Origin: Ciborinia camelliae
Lineage: Eukaryota; Ascomycota; Leotiomycetes; Helotiales; Sclerotiniaceae
Assembly: GCA_025890175.1 (NCBI GenBank)
Contig: JANPYM010000004.1
Coordinates: forward strand, 2,647,005 to 2,711,004
DNA: 64,000 nt
Reading direction: 5' to 3'
This document shows positions 34,769-45,856 of this stretch, one piece after another. The position numbers and the translations under genes are program-made. The notes under the pieces are model-generated. The model did not search any database, was not told the origin of the DNA, and was given only the letters and a program-made list of their open reading frames with translations. The stretch's first letter is position 1, and each line of letters opens with the position of its first letter.

Positions 34769-36338
34769 ATGGCTATGAACACCAGAACTGCATCGCAGGC
34801 ATTCAGATCTTTACGGGTATAAAGTTTTTCTCTTCTTATATATTCTGCTAATGTTAATATCTTGGTAGCCCCTCAGTATCCGCACATTGGCTATCCCAGC
34901 TCGTCGAAACTATGCCACATCATCCGAGCCAGATCTCAAGACTACCTTCAAGGAGTGCATTCCTGCGAAGCGTGAGCTGTTAAAGAAGGTCAAGGCGAAA
35001 AGCGACAAAGTCATAGGGGAGGTTAAAATCGAGAATACAATTGGTGGAATGAGGTAGGATCAATACTACAATGGCATCTGTAGATGTTAATACATTGGCA
35101 GAGGATTGAAAGCTATGGTATGGGAAGGATCTGTCTTGGATGCCAACGAAGGCATTAGATTCCATGGCAGAACTATCAAGGACTGTCAAAAAGAGCTCCC
35201 GAAAGGAACAAGTGGTACAGAGATGCTCCCAGAAGCAATGTTTTGGCTCCTTTTGACCGGCCAGGTCCCCTCCACCTCCCAAGTCAGACAATTTTCCAAG
35301 GAACTAGCAGAACAATCAGCACTTCCCGAATTTGTTAGCAAGATGCTTGATAATTTTCCAAAGGATCTGCACCCAATGACTCAATTCGCTATCGCCGTTT
35401 CAGCACTCTCCCATACATCGAAATTTGCTAAGGCGTACGAGAAGGGAGTTAACAAGGCGGATTATTGGGAGCCAACTTTCGATGACAGCATCTCTCTTCT
35501 AGCAAAACTCCCAGTTATTGCTGCCAAGATTTATCAAAATTCATATAGGGGTGGTGGAGCTCTCCCAGCAGAGGTTGACCTGGAACAAGATTGGTCATAC
35601 AACTTCGCAGCCATGCTCGGTAAAGGAGGCAAGAATAATGAGAACTTTCAAGATCTATTGAGATTATACTTGGCTCTTCATGGTGACCATGAAGGTGGAA
35701 ATGTTTCCGCACATGCGACTCACTTGGTTGGAAGTGCTTTGAGCGATCCTTTCTTAAGTTACAGTGCTGGTTTGCAAGGTCTAGCTGGACCTCTTCATGG
35801 GCAAGTAGTGATCTTTCGGTGAGATTTACATGTACTAATTGTTTGTAGTCTGGCCGCACAAGAAGTTCTTAGATGGATATTGCAAATGCAAGAGCATGTA
35901 GGAACCAAATTTACCGACAAAGATGTATCCGATTACCTCTGGTCAACCCTCAAATCGGGTCGTGTCGTCCCTGGCTACGGCCACGCCGTTCTTCGCAAAC
36001 CCGATCCCCGCTTCGAAGCCCTCATGGATTATGCCTCATCTCGACCAGAAATTGCGAACGATCCCGTCTTCCAACTGGTAAAGAAGAACTCTGAAATCGC
36101 CCCAGAAGTATTGAAGGAACATGGAAAAACAAAAAATCCGTATCCGAATGTAGATTCTAGCTCTGGTGTACTATTCCATCATTATGGCTTCCATGAGACT
36201 CTCTATTATACTGCAACCTTTGGTGTTAGTAGAGGATTGGGACCACTGGCTCAGTTGATATGGGATAGAGCGTTGGGATTGCCAATTGAGAGACCTAAGA
36301 GTATAAATTTGGAGGGATTATTGAAGTTGGCGGAATAG
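34769..36338 (+). CDS. mcsA: Mitochondrial 2-methylcitrate synthase
   Basis: Condenses propionyl-CoA with oxaloacetate to 2-methylcitrate, the first step of propionate detoxification. Four exons: 34769-34816, 34869-35053, 35102-35800 and 35849-36338, giving 473 residues. Introns are 52, 48 and 48 nt. The last intron best begins with GC (CATGG|GCAAGT), which yields the conserved [14 protein letters not shown]. The N-terminus ([16 protein letters not shown], then LAIPARRNY) is a mitochondrial leader. Citrate-synthase-family motifs are [48 protein letters not shown] and [18 protein letters not shown], and the C-terminus has [12 protein letters not shown]. The sequence style matches McsA rather than the housekeeping citrate synthase. 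The divergent lyase next door supports this. A GT donor at 35819 would give an in-frame six-residue insertion instead. Confidence 0.92.
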
Positions 36339-36407
36339 ATAGAGCGGAGCATAGTGTAGATTTAGATATCATCAATGAATTTATTGTATACTTTTAGATG
36401 TTTGCAT

Positions 36408-36992
36408 TCAAGCCTTTGGATGGAAAGCAAGCCCGGAAAAGTTCACTCCAGTCGCCCCATTACCCTTATCATCATCATCATTCCTATCCTCATCCTCCAC
36501 AACTACTTGCATAGCACCAAAACCTCTACTAATATCATCCTCTTCTTCTTTCGTAATTTGGCCGGACTGGCGCCTAGCTTCAGCTAACCGAGCCTGTCTT
36601 GCCTTTTTGCGCTTTTTTTTGGCTACTCTCCTAGCATCCCTTTGTTCCTGAGTTCTTCCTATATGGATATATGAACATGATTAGCCCACTAATATAGAAT
36701 TAGCGAGTCGGGGTTTAACTTACGTTTCTTGCGGGGGACCAGATCAGCCATCCTATGCTCATCGGCACCAACTTCGCCCATCTCTGTATCCCCACCCAGC
36801 TTTAATACCTCCTCCCCCTTTCTCTTGCTCTCTTCTCTCTTCTGGGCTATTATACCGATTCGTTAGCCATGGCACACTCAAAACCTCTTCTCTATTTAAA
36901 ATCCTACCTTCTGTCCTCTGCTGCGGCTTTGGTCTGGCTTTCTTCTTCTTCTTGCCCTTGGCAGAGAGCTTGTTTTCTTTGAATTCCGTCAT
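36408..36992 (-). CDS. Small charged protein of an unrecognised family (member 1)
   Basis: Three exons on the minus strand: 36992-36908, 36846-36724 and 36658-36408, with introns of 61 and 65 nt, both in phase 1. The product is 152 residues. The order is: a Lys/Arg-rich start (SAKGKKKKKARPKPQQR), a middle exon ending in DEHRMADLVPRKKR, a long basic helix (RRVAKKKRKKARQARLAEAR), an acidic stretch (VVVEDEDRNDDDDKGN) and a closing VNFSGLAFHPKA. It is clearly related to the frameshifted copy at 41523-42206, with the same MADLV-x-x-K-K junction and FSGL end. No domain is recognised. The charge pattern suggests a nucleic-acid- or nucleolus-associated protein, which is only inference. Confidence 0.6.
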
Positions 36993-38462
36993 CTTGATTG
37001 ATTTGTTGATTGATTGATTGATTGGCGCTTGGAATTTTGGATTTGATGGTGACGGTGATGGTGGTAGAAGACGAGGGTGGATTTGAAAAATCTGAAATTT
37101 CTGAAATCGTTTTGAGATTGGTTTGTAGATAATTCAGCCTCTCGCCAAAAGTATACTGTGAGAAATTCACTTGCATACTGTTTTCCGCCATCGCCTTTTA
37201 TAAACTCACTTTCTCTCAAACAATAGGCTTTGGATAAGCCAATTACTCACCTCAGTGGAGACATTAAAGGCTCCAGATTCTTATGTTTTAGCAAAGTCTA
37301 TTTGAATTCTCGAATCCACAGTGTAAAATCAGAGCCTCATCTGTAACTTTGAAAAACTGCACCTTCCATATGGATGCCGAGATAGGTCGAAAAAATAGGA
37401 AGGATGATGTCCTGTTTATAGGATCAGGTCTATGCATTGTCCGAGGATGAACTAGATATCTACTCTATATCTGTAAACAACTCCAAGGTGGAATAGGACG
37501 AATACATTCACGAGAAGACTGAAGAGTTTCGATATCCAAAGACCAGCTCCAACAATACTCAGTTGAACCCCTAGTCATTCAGCCGGGTTCTCCAATCTCA
37601 AAAATCATCCTTTGGACATGTGTAGGCTACTTTGATAGTATGAAATGGATACTATAACAATAGGATGGCCAGGCCTCAACATGAGAGGTTTGTTCTACCA
37701 ATAGATGGTAATACATCCTAATTGTACCACAGAATAATCGCAATCTGCAACTTTATTCCAGAAAATAGCTGTATCCAATGCCCTCTAAACTTGAAGAAAT
37801 ATATGAAAAGATGAATCCATTCCCAATAATAAAAGCACTTGTTTCTTTCATGTCAGCAGAGGTATGTTCAAATTCGAATCTATCTCTACTATGGTTATGC
37901 TTCATTCCCGATACCCGAAAAAATATTTCCGAAACTCCAATATTTTCTGAACAATGAAAGTGTCTGAAGAATCCAGGTTTAATTATTTTTTGGCCTAAAA
38001 AAACATATTCAAAACCTGAGCTCATTTGTGACCACGGACGTTTCTTAGTTCTTTCATGAAGAGATATATCCAAGGCTCAAACATCTTCTTTACAATAGGG
38101 TTAGTTTCTCATGAGCATCATTGCATATGAAACACTCAAAAAATGCAACCTGAATTCGAAAAATGCTGGTAACCAAGTCTTTCTGCAATCAGACGATATT
38201 TTCCAGGGCCCCCAAAGTCAGAATGTCTTGCTGTTTTATTAAGATGTGAAGTACCGGTATTTTCAAAATCCGTTATCACTGATATTCAGTATTCCCAGAC
38301 CGTTTACGGTTTTCTCTCATTTTGAAGCAGAGAGGACGTCACATTCATTTACATTTACTTATGCTCAGACGAAAATATATAAAATTGACCTCTACCACCA
38401 ATCCGAGCGAGCCCCTTTTTCTTTCATTTCATTCGTCCATCTCAGCCGAGACATTTCCATGT
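36993..38462. other. Intergenic region
   Basis: No gene that I can firmly support. An ATG-led frame at 37191 (MAENSMQVNFSQ) resembles the first exon of the relative at 42206 (MAEKI...NGFSQ) but cannot be spliced in frame to member 1, so it is probably a leftover or 5' UTR. A minus-strand frame at 37753-38073 has no family features. Confidence 0.4.
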
Positions 38463-38843
38463 ATGGTGGCTCATGCGTCGTCCATGATCCGAAAAAGATC
38501 CACGCGCAAAATGTGGGGTGTAACTTTAAGCTACGATCCGAAACGCCAAGATGTTGTGCATAAAACTCTTGACTCAATTCGCTTGGAGGGGGATGTGTTG
38601 GCTAATGAGGGGTTTTCTCATGTACGTGAGGGTGGGAGGGTGGGAGCGGGAATATGCTTTCTTTTGATTTCTTGGGTTTCTTGGGATTGATTTACGAAAA
38701 AGACGAAATGTGTCGATGATATAAAGATTACTCGGAAGGCGGGACCGAGCGACGGGTTCTGCCTACTTCATGCAGACCAAGAAAAGTCTCCTGATTTGAT
38801 ATATGACCATGCAAGACCTTGGGTTGGGAGAAAAGGTAAGTAG
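38463..38843 (+). CDS. Possible two-exon protein of 99 residues (uncertain)
   Basis: If an 81 nt intron (GTACGT at 38622 to AAAAAG at 38702) is removed, the frame is open from ATG 38463 to TAG 38841-38843 with a phase 0 junction: ...VLANEGFSH then TKCVDDIKITRK... The product is hydrophilic, has no motif I know, and could equally be a fragment. An upstream ATG at 38322 in the same frame would add 47 residues. Confidence 0.28.
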
Positions 38844-39007
38844 TTGCATATTTCCCTCATGTCATACAATTTTTTGGATTTCCTTATTCATTCCTGAAGA
38901 AGAGATATATTAGCAGTCCGACGCGTTCAATCGTTGTCGACGCCCTTTCCTCGAAGACATCATTCATTTTTTTGTCTTGATTGAAGTTAGATAATTGTTG
39001 AGTTGAT

Positions 39008-41415
39008 ATGATGAAGTTCTCATTCGGTAATTTGGTATGGGGAATGGTATCTTGCGCTTCAGTTGTCAGGGGTGCTTGTTCAAGTAATCTATTAATTGAT
39101 AATTATGCGGAATTTTCAAGCAATACTAATTCTCTTGGTCAATGGACAAGTGGTGAGCGACTCCTGCAAGTTGTTTTGTATCGCATCTAATACACAGAAC
39201 AGACGACGGTTCAACCACGAATTTAAAAGCCGATGTCGCAAACAAGAAAGTCACATTCACCAGCAATGAAAATAGCTATTTCTACACCAATTTCAATTGC
39301 GAAAAGGCAACAACAGACCAATACGATGCAATCACATTTCCAGTGAAAGGTCCTGCCGGTTCTTCGTTCATGCTCGAGCTGCAGACTCTGAGTTCGTGTG
39401 CGGAACCCACTCCATACAAAAGTTACTTGACGCCTGTCACCGGAATCACAGGAGATACTCAGACTATTACGGTGAAGTTGAGTGCTTTCTCTGGAGCCAA
39501 TCTGGATGCTATCTCGGGACTTTTATGGGCGTCCTTTAGTATCGATGGTGATTGGGAGATAGGCCAGACGAATTTGGTTTGTGCAAATGGAGCAGGAGCT
39601 TCATCAAGTTCGATCTCGGCTCCGGGTGCGATATCTACGAAAGGCCTTGTTGTGACGAGTAGCTCACCAATATCTCCAAGTCCTTCAGCTCCCGCTGGTG
39701 TTTGTACGGACTTATTGGTTGATGACTTTGCGTCTCAATCTCGTTTGACGTTCCTGTTCTATAATGCCATGTTGAAGCCAACTTCTGATGATGGTACCAT
39801 GGCACCAGTAGCAGGTCGAGTAGACACCGCTACCTCCGTCATTGTGGCTAATAACCATATGACTTTAACACCTGCCAATGATAATTCTTACTGGTTTACT
39901 ATGTTCGGTTGTTTGAAAGCAACCGATAGATATGGTGGTATTGGGCTGACTATCAAGGCGGCAGAGGGAACAACAATGGGTATTGAATTGCAAACTTCGA
40001 AGACTTGTTCATCGGATAATCCCACACTTATTGATGTCTCTTCTGGGGATCTGGGTTGGACTTTTGATGGAACTGAGAAGTTCTATACCATTCCTTTCTC
40101 TAAATTCCAAGGTCTCGACACAGATAATCTTATCTCTCTTTTGTTCTCTGGCATCAGCAACCCGATTACTTTTGGTCCAATTTCGTTCTATTGCGGAAGC
40201 ACAGGAACCGCTTATCCCGTTCCCAACACAGTTGCAGTCATTGAGCCATCTTCTACCATTCCGCCGACGACAGGACCTTCGGAATATGTTATTGATACTT
40301 TCGGAAATGCCGATTCCAACGACCTTGGCTTCTACCATGGAGGAGAAGAGCCAGGAACTTTCAAACAATCCGGAAATAAATTGACTATCAATATGAAGGG
40401 AAATGCAGATCTGGGTTGGAATACTCAAATCTCGAACGGATGTGTTGACTTCACTCCAAATGACAATGGTTATCTTCACATCGCTTTTACCGGAAGTAAT
40501 GCTTTCACCATAGCCCTTCAACAACACAATCCTACATGCGACCAAAACCTTAGCCCCTTTCCATTTACATGGGATTCTGTTGAAGCATCGCGATACTCAA
40601 ACTCAGCGAAGACCGACCTCTACGTACCAATCAACCACTTTGAGATTAATCGCAAACTCAGCGTCGGATTTGCGCTCAAAGGTTTCTACACTACTGATGA
40701 CACTGTCATCTCTAAAATTGAACTCGTCAACACCGTTCCATCAGACTTCCTCGTTCCATCCAAACTCCCTACTGCACCTCTCATCTTCGCCTGCACCCGC
40801 CCCAACTCTTTTGCTTTTGCAATCGATGACGGTGAACCAAAATTTGCTCAAAAGATTGTCGCCTCCGTAGCAGAAGCAGGTATCCACGTAACATTTTTCA
40901 CAGTCGGTGCCGCCCTCCTCGATCCATCCACAAACCTCACAGCAGTCTATTCCAACATGTTGAGTCTCGGTCATCAAGTAGCATACCACTCGTATACTCA
41001 TCCACCAATGGAAGGACTGCCGACTCTCGCCGCTATTGACTGGGAACTCAACAACGATATTTCGGCCGTCTCAAAAACTCTCGGAGGCCATACATCAACC
41101 TATTTCCGACCTCCCTTCGGCACCGAAGGCGCACGCATTCGACAGCGACTCGCTGCTCTCATCCCCGGTTCGAAATTTGTGGAATGGTCTGTCGACGTAC
41201 AAGATTGGTTATGGGCGCAAACTGACACGCCTGAAAAACAACTCACAAATTTCCAAAGTGATGTGGACAAGGGTGGGAATCTGGTGGTCATGCATTATTT
41301 GTACGAGACAACGGTGGATTATTTACCACAGTTTATTGCGATTGCAAAGAAAACGGGGAAGCAGATGATGAGGGTGGACCAGTGTTTGGAAGATCCGAAT
41401 GCGCCTCCTCTATAG
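39008..41415 (+). CDS. Secreted multi-module polysaccharide deacetylase (CE4, NodB-type)
   Basis: Likely removes acetyl groups from chitin or another cell-wall polysaccharide outside the cell. Exons 39008-39152 and 39203-41415 (50 nt intron, phase 1) give 785 residues. A signal peptide covers the first 22 or so residues (FGNLVWGMVSCASVVRGA). Three diverged modules follow, starting LLIDNYAEF, LLVDDFASQ and YVIDTFGNAD, each about 150 residues, beta-rich by look and separated by Ser/Pro linkers. They may be carbohydrate-binding. The NodB domain starts near residue 585: AIDDGE (Asp590-Asp591), HSYTHP (metal-binding His644 and His648), FRPPFG, WSVDVQDW and LVVMHY. The metal triad Asp-His-His is present, so it should be active. 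The three-module N-terminus is unusual for the family. Confidence 0.85.
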
Positions 41416-41522
41416 GAGGCCGGTAGGACTTATTCCCATGGTTTTGATCAAGGCTGGAGTAAATATTGGAAATCTTGAGTTTTTTCAGAAAAAAATGGGA
41501 AATGTATTTAAACTGTGGATAT

Positions 41523-42206
41523 CTAGACTTTTGGACGTAAAGCAAGTCCGGAGAAATTTATCACAAATTGCTCATTCGTCTTCTCATCATTATCTCCCTC
41601 ATCTTGCTGATCTTCGTCCTCCACAATTTCCATGTCGCCAAAGCTCCCACTCAAATCAGCCTCTTGTTCTTTAGTAGTGCGGCGGGATTGGAGCCTCGCC
41701 TCGCGCTCCTTGCGGCGGTTCTCGCGGCGATTCTCTTTTTCTCGCATCTGTCTTGCCTTTCTGCACTTTTTGTTGGCTGCCTTTTTTTGCCGTTTGTTTT
41801 TGCTGCGTCGTTGCTATATATTTGAACGTAATTAGTATAGTAGTATCAGCGAAGGGAGTCCATTGACTTACGTTTTTTATGGACAAGATCAGCCATCTTG
41901 TGCTCACCTGCACCAACACCATCCCCAAGAGTCGCATCTCCGCCAGCATCTTCCTCCCACTTTTCATACTCCCAACTCCCTTTATCGCCGCCTCCTCTCT
42001 TTTCTTTCTATTCTCTGACATTTTGATTAGTTTCTCAATTAATTGATGGGTGGGTTGTTTGATTAAATGGGTGGTGATGATGGTGATGATAATGTACGGT
42101 GGATTTGATTCGAAGTCAATTGAAGATTTATTACCTGTGAGAAACCATTGTTCTTCGCTAACCGCATATGGTACTCAACTTCACTACATATAATCTTTTC
42201 TGCCAT
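41523..42206 (-). pseudogene. Frameshifted relative of the small charged protein (member 2)
   Basis: Exons by homology to member 1: 42206-42135 (MAEKIICSEVEYHMRL...NGFSQ, phase 0), 42007-41872 (ending GEHKMADLVHKK, phase 1) and 41813-41523. In the third exon the frame from the acceptor (TTQQKQTAKK) must shift by one base in a run of seven A (minus strand, near 41782) to reach the conserved frame CRKARQMREKENRR, then EIVEDEDQQDEGDN and INFSGLALRPKV. With six A the frame would be intact. This is either a real inactivating insertion or a homopolymer assembly error. The rest of the coding frame is clean, which favours recent damage or an error. Confidence 0.6.
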
Positions 42207-43915
42207 CTCTTCCTCTTTGCAATGCTATTGAAGTCACTATTGCCCTAGAATCTTTCGCATGGATCCTTATAAGCTGTTCCGTATCCGTAAGTGTTAATCT
42301 GTACCTACTTCAAAATTGACCTCAGTAGGCGAAAATAAACCTAATGCCTACTCAATGGAGACCGGCGGCAGGACTTTATTTTATAATCACATCCTGTCCT
42401 CGAATCTAGGTAGAGTAAAGTATTCTACATACAAAGTGATGAAATGCGTACCTTTGCATTAAACCACACCTAGTAGTCCAAACTTTCTCCTTTCCCATTC
42501 AAAGGCTATGTGCAACCAAACTACTCAACTGCAGATGCAGACGCAATAAACACAATGTGGAATGTCCCAATCAGAATTGAAAAATGGAATAAATTCACTA
42601 CCAGGGCGCAGCACCACAAATGGTCCAATACATGGAGAAGTATGTATGTGGAACCCTTGCAATGACACACACCAATGAGCGGCCAATCCCATCATCATTT
42701 ACGTTACTTATATATCACAATAACTCGACAACAAACTGTACCAAGGCTGACGTACGTTTTGGCGTAGTGGTCTTGGTACTTGACTCCAGATAAGTAACTC
42801 CCAAAATCCCTTCCTTCACTTTAAGAATTTGCTTAATTACAAATGGGTTTTGCGCTGGTAATTCTCGCGATGAATCGTCCCTTGCTCTTCGGAGTAAGGA
42901 GGGCATGTTTCAACAGTTCACCGAAACCCATTTATAGAACATTACATACAAATTCTTGGGCAGCAGCTCGAATTACATTCATGGTTTAACTCCGTGATGG
43001 TCTTCGGACAGAAAACAATCTTTGGAAACCCCTCATCTTCTTAAGAAGAAACCTATTTTTCTTTTCTTTTTCTTTTTTATATTAAATGAAGCACGACAAT
43101 ATTTTGTTGCTACTTCTTGCGCAGAAGACTTCAGTAACGGGACCTTTCTTCATAATGATCCCATAGTACCATAGTAAGGCTAGTTTGAGATGTTTGCTCC
43201 ATTTACTCCATCTTAGCCCCACTCGAGCAAGCGGAGGTGGTGAATATTGGCTAGTTATCGGTGCAATGAAAAGGCTTGCAGAAGGCTTAGTAGATATAAA
43301 ATCAAATAAATCGGACTCATTTGTCCCACCTCAAGCACTGTGCATCTTCCAAGCTGAACTTTACTCCATCTAGCTAAGACTAGGTCAGAATAGCGACCTT
43401 GCAGTGCCTTCGTAGATGGAAGAGAAAGGCTGGACATTGAACGCTCCATTTTAGGAGAAACATTGCGACATGTTGAATCAAGTTGCAAGATGACAGAAAT
43501 TGGTTGAAAACGATTAGCTGTAGAGGAACGGAAGCAAGACGAGATCTGATTGATTTACTAGACGTGTCGCAGATGCAAATAACCCAGAGTGCGACAGTAG
43601 ATCGACATGAAGATGAACAGTTTATCAATTATATGCAGCCAAAAATCAGAAAAATCACCTACAGCGAACTGAGAAATTACTGAAAGCAAGAGAAAGATTT
43701 ACAAACACTCAAATAACACTCAAATACACAATTAATTGCTGAAGACGCACACTAAACCAATCAAACTTCGTAATCTACTCCCTTTCCTCTAGCTACTTCA
43801 CCTCACACTTTTGGTAAAATTCTGATGTGAAGCTTTGTCTCCAAGCCCAACGAATTTGCCTGATGTAGTATTCGCCACCCTTCTTTTCTACCACGACTTT
43901 GTTCGCCCTTTGTAC
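42207..43915. other. Intergenic region with protein-like fragments
   Basis: No intact gene. On the plus strand near 43400-43683 two frames look like one broken protein: LDIERSILGETLRHVESSCK, then after a one-base shift GTEARRDLIDLLDVSQMQIT to RKITYSELRNY. An upstream stop lies in the same fragment. It could be a decayed gene end, family unknown. Confidence 0.3.
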
Positions 43916-45024
43916 TTATGCACTGCTCCAAGACCGCAGATGAGCCACCATCGTAGATACCGACTTAGAGATTGAGATTATTCGGTATGTGAGGTCGATT
44001 ATGTATGGTTCCCTAGAAGATGTCAATAAATTGATCAAGTCCTGATAGAAAATTAGCACATTGCTGAGTCCCCATGTCTCCCTTTTAGACTCCTCGTCGG
44101 AGTACCACGAATTCGACGCATCCTTGCCTTCTACGAATATTTCGCGGAGGTGAGACGAATATCGCACAATAATGATATGCAGGACCACGCCCACATATTA
44201 CTGTTTCTCGGAAGTCCATTGTCCTCTTCATTATATTGTTACGGCCGTGCCAGCGAGGGCCATCGTATTCATTTCCCCAGCAATTGCAAATTTACTGAAC
44301 CTCGAAAACGTCGTTCTTGGAATGGGGTCGCAGTCGATCAAACTGTTGATAGTGAACCGACTCCCTACTGGTGGTGCCAAAGTATTGCGCCGATCTTCCC
44401 AGTATATACCCTGTATTTGTCTTTCCTCTGTGCCAATGATTTTCATATGTAAGGTCTTGTCTGCGCGTCGGCTGATAATAACTGATGGCACGAACAGCTG
44501 GTGTATCTTTTTGAAATTTGAATGCGCTCGTTGTACTCGACTGTGATCCACAGCCTTTCTCTGGTGTCGAGATTTAATGTCAACCTAAAAAAGGATACCG
44601 AATACTCGAGAATGTCTGCATCGTTGTAAAAGAATGATTGATCAAATCTAATCCACTAGTTAGGAATGGTACCTACGTAGTATTGGGCGTTTAGTCCCTC
44701 CTGGTAAATATGGAGCACGCTTAAACATTGCACGCTCTTCATGCGTATCCCAACTTAAATCAGTGGGCCCGCCACGGAAGAATCTAGTGACAATAATTGG
44801 AGTTCTGGGCGAGTCTGCTAAAACATCAAGTGTGCTCAACCGAGATAAAAATGAGAGTTGTAAAAAATTGTTTTGTAGCTACAAGCAGCAGAATCGTTGG
44901 AAACCTGGAAGGAAAGGACGCTGCTGTAGCTAATGTGGGTCGATTGAATGACTCAGCAATCTACGCGAGATTCGCTTCGGAAGATAGCGCTCACATCAGG
45001 CATAACAAATATTGCGGCTTCCAT
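43916..45024 (-). pseudogene. Probable decayed multi-exon gene, unrecognised
   Basis: Minus-strand frames line up in order but do not splice cleanly. They are: a start MEAAIFVMPDVSAIF at 45024, a piece RFFRGGPTDLSWDTHEERA ending near 44675, FDQSFFYNDADILEYSVSFF (about 44650-44520), after a shift GTEERQIQGIYWEDRRNTL to MNTMALAGTAVTI, and finally SHLREIFVEGKDASNSWYS to the TAA at 43916. Some gaps have weak donor and acceptor signals; one would need a 29 nt intron. It may be a real gene with introns I have misjudged, or a decayed copy. Confidence 0.4.
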
Positions 45025-45229
45025 TGTCTTTCTAAACTATACTATCGTACGAATCTATATATTCGTACCGCTAGATCATGCGCTAGCTGTATAGCTAGAG
45101 ATACAGCGCTATCTATCCAGCAGCCGCATGAGCTTGCTGGACTTGTCACGTGCTAGTTACATGATTTTCCCAACAATCTCAAAGTCTTATTATTGTAAAA
45201 GATACTTGCGATGATAGTAGCCTGAACTT

Positions 45230-45635
45230 CATTCCGTCTATATGGAAGTAAGTTGTATCGTTTTATAAATGTTGCGCTAAGTATTCTTAATGTCTGAATT
45301 ATATTGAAGGAAGAATAGTTATCTCTCAAATCGTATTGTTTAGGAACCTCTTAATACCTAGATTTAGATGTTTTAGATATTATAAAGAAACTAAAGAATA
45401 ACAACTTTAAGTGATTGGAAGATAGTAGCATCGAATTTATTTCGGCTATACAGAAGTAATTCTCTGGTTTAGGATGTATTGAGCTATGTATTCCTAATGT
45501 CTAAATTGAATTAGAAGAATAGTGGATGGCTTTCAAACTATATTGTTGAAGAACCTCTTGATAGATTTAAAGGTTTTAGATATTATCAAGAAACTAGACA
45601 ATGGTGGGTTTAAGTGATTAAACAACAGCAGAGAA
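45230..45635. repeat. Diverged tandem duplication of about 200 bp
   Basis: Copy 1 (about 45230-45425) and copy 2 (about 45433-45635) share the order: a TATNNNGAAGTAA block, AATGTCTRAATT, GAAGAATAG, GGAACCTCTT/AGAACCTCTT, TTTTAGATATTAT, AAGAAACTA and TTTAAGTGATT. Identity is about 75 per cent by eye. No coding seen. Confidence 0.6.
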
Positions 45636-45781
45636 AATGAAATGCAAGTGAATTCTCAATGAGCCACAGTCCGCTAGTAACCCCGTGTTTTTTTCTTTGC
45701 GTCCTTCTATTGAAACTGTTGATTCATCGCGAGAGATTTCTTCCTTCCTTCCTACAACCCCATCAAACATCACAACTTGCG

Positions 45782-45791
45782 NNNNNNNNNN
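45782..45791. other. Assembly gap (10 N) in a poly-C tract
   Basis: Ten N followed by a G and a run of 14 C. The true length is unknown. It lies 65 bp before the start codon of the next gene, in its promoter or 5' UTR. Confidence 0.95.
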
Positions 45792-45856
45792 GCCCCCCCC
45801 CCCCCCGTTTCCCCCCCGCGCGCCCAAACTTCAAAAACTTTCAAATCAAACCAACC

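Noticed and set aside
35819..35848. GT-AG version of the last methylcitrate synthase intron as the main form
   Set aside because: It stays in frame but inserts six residues into the conserved GPLHGLA segment; the GC donor restores the family sequence. It is kept only as a possible isoform.
44172..44546. Plus-strand frame of 124 residues
   Set aside because: It runs opposite a series of minus-strand pieces that fit together better, and has no motif.
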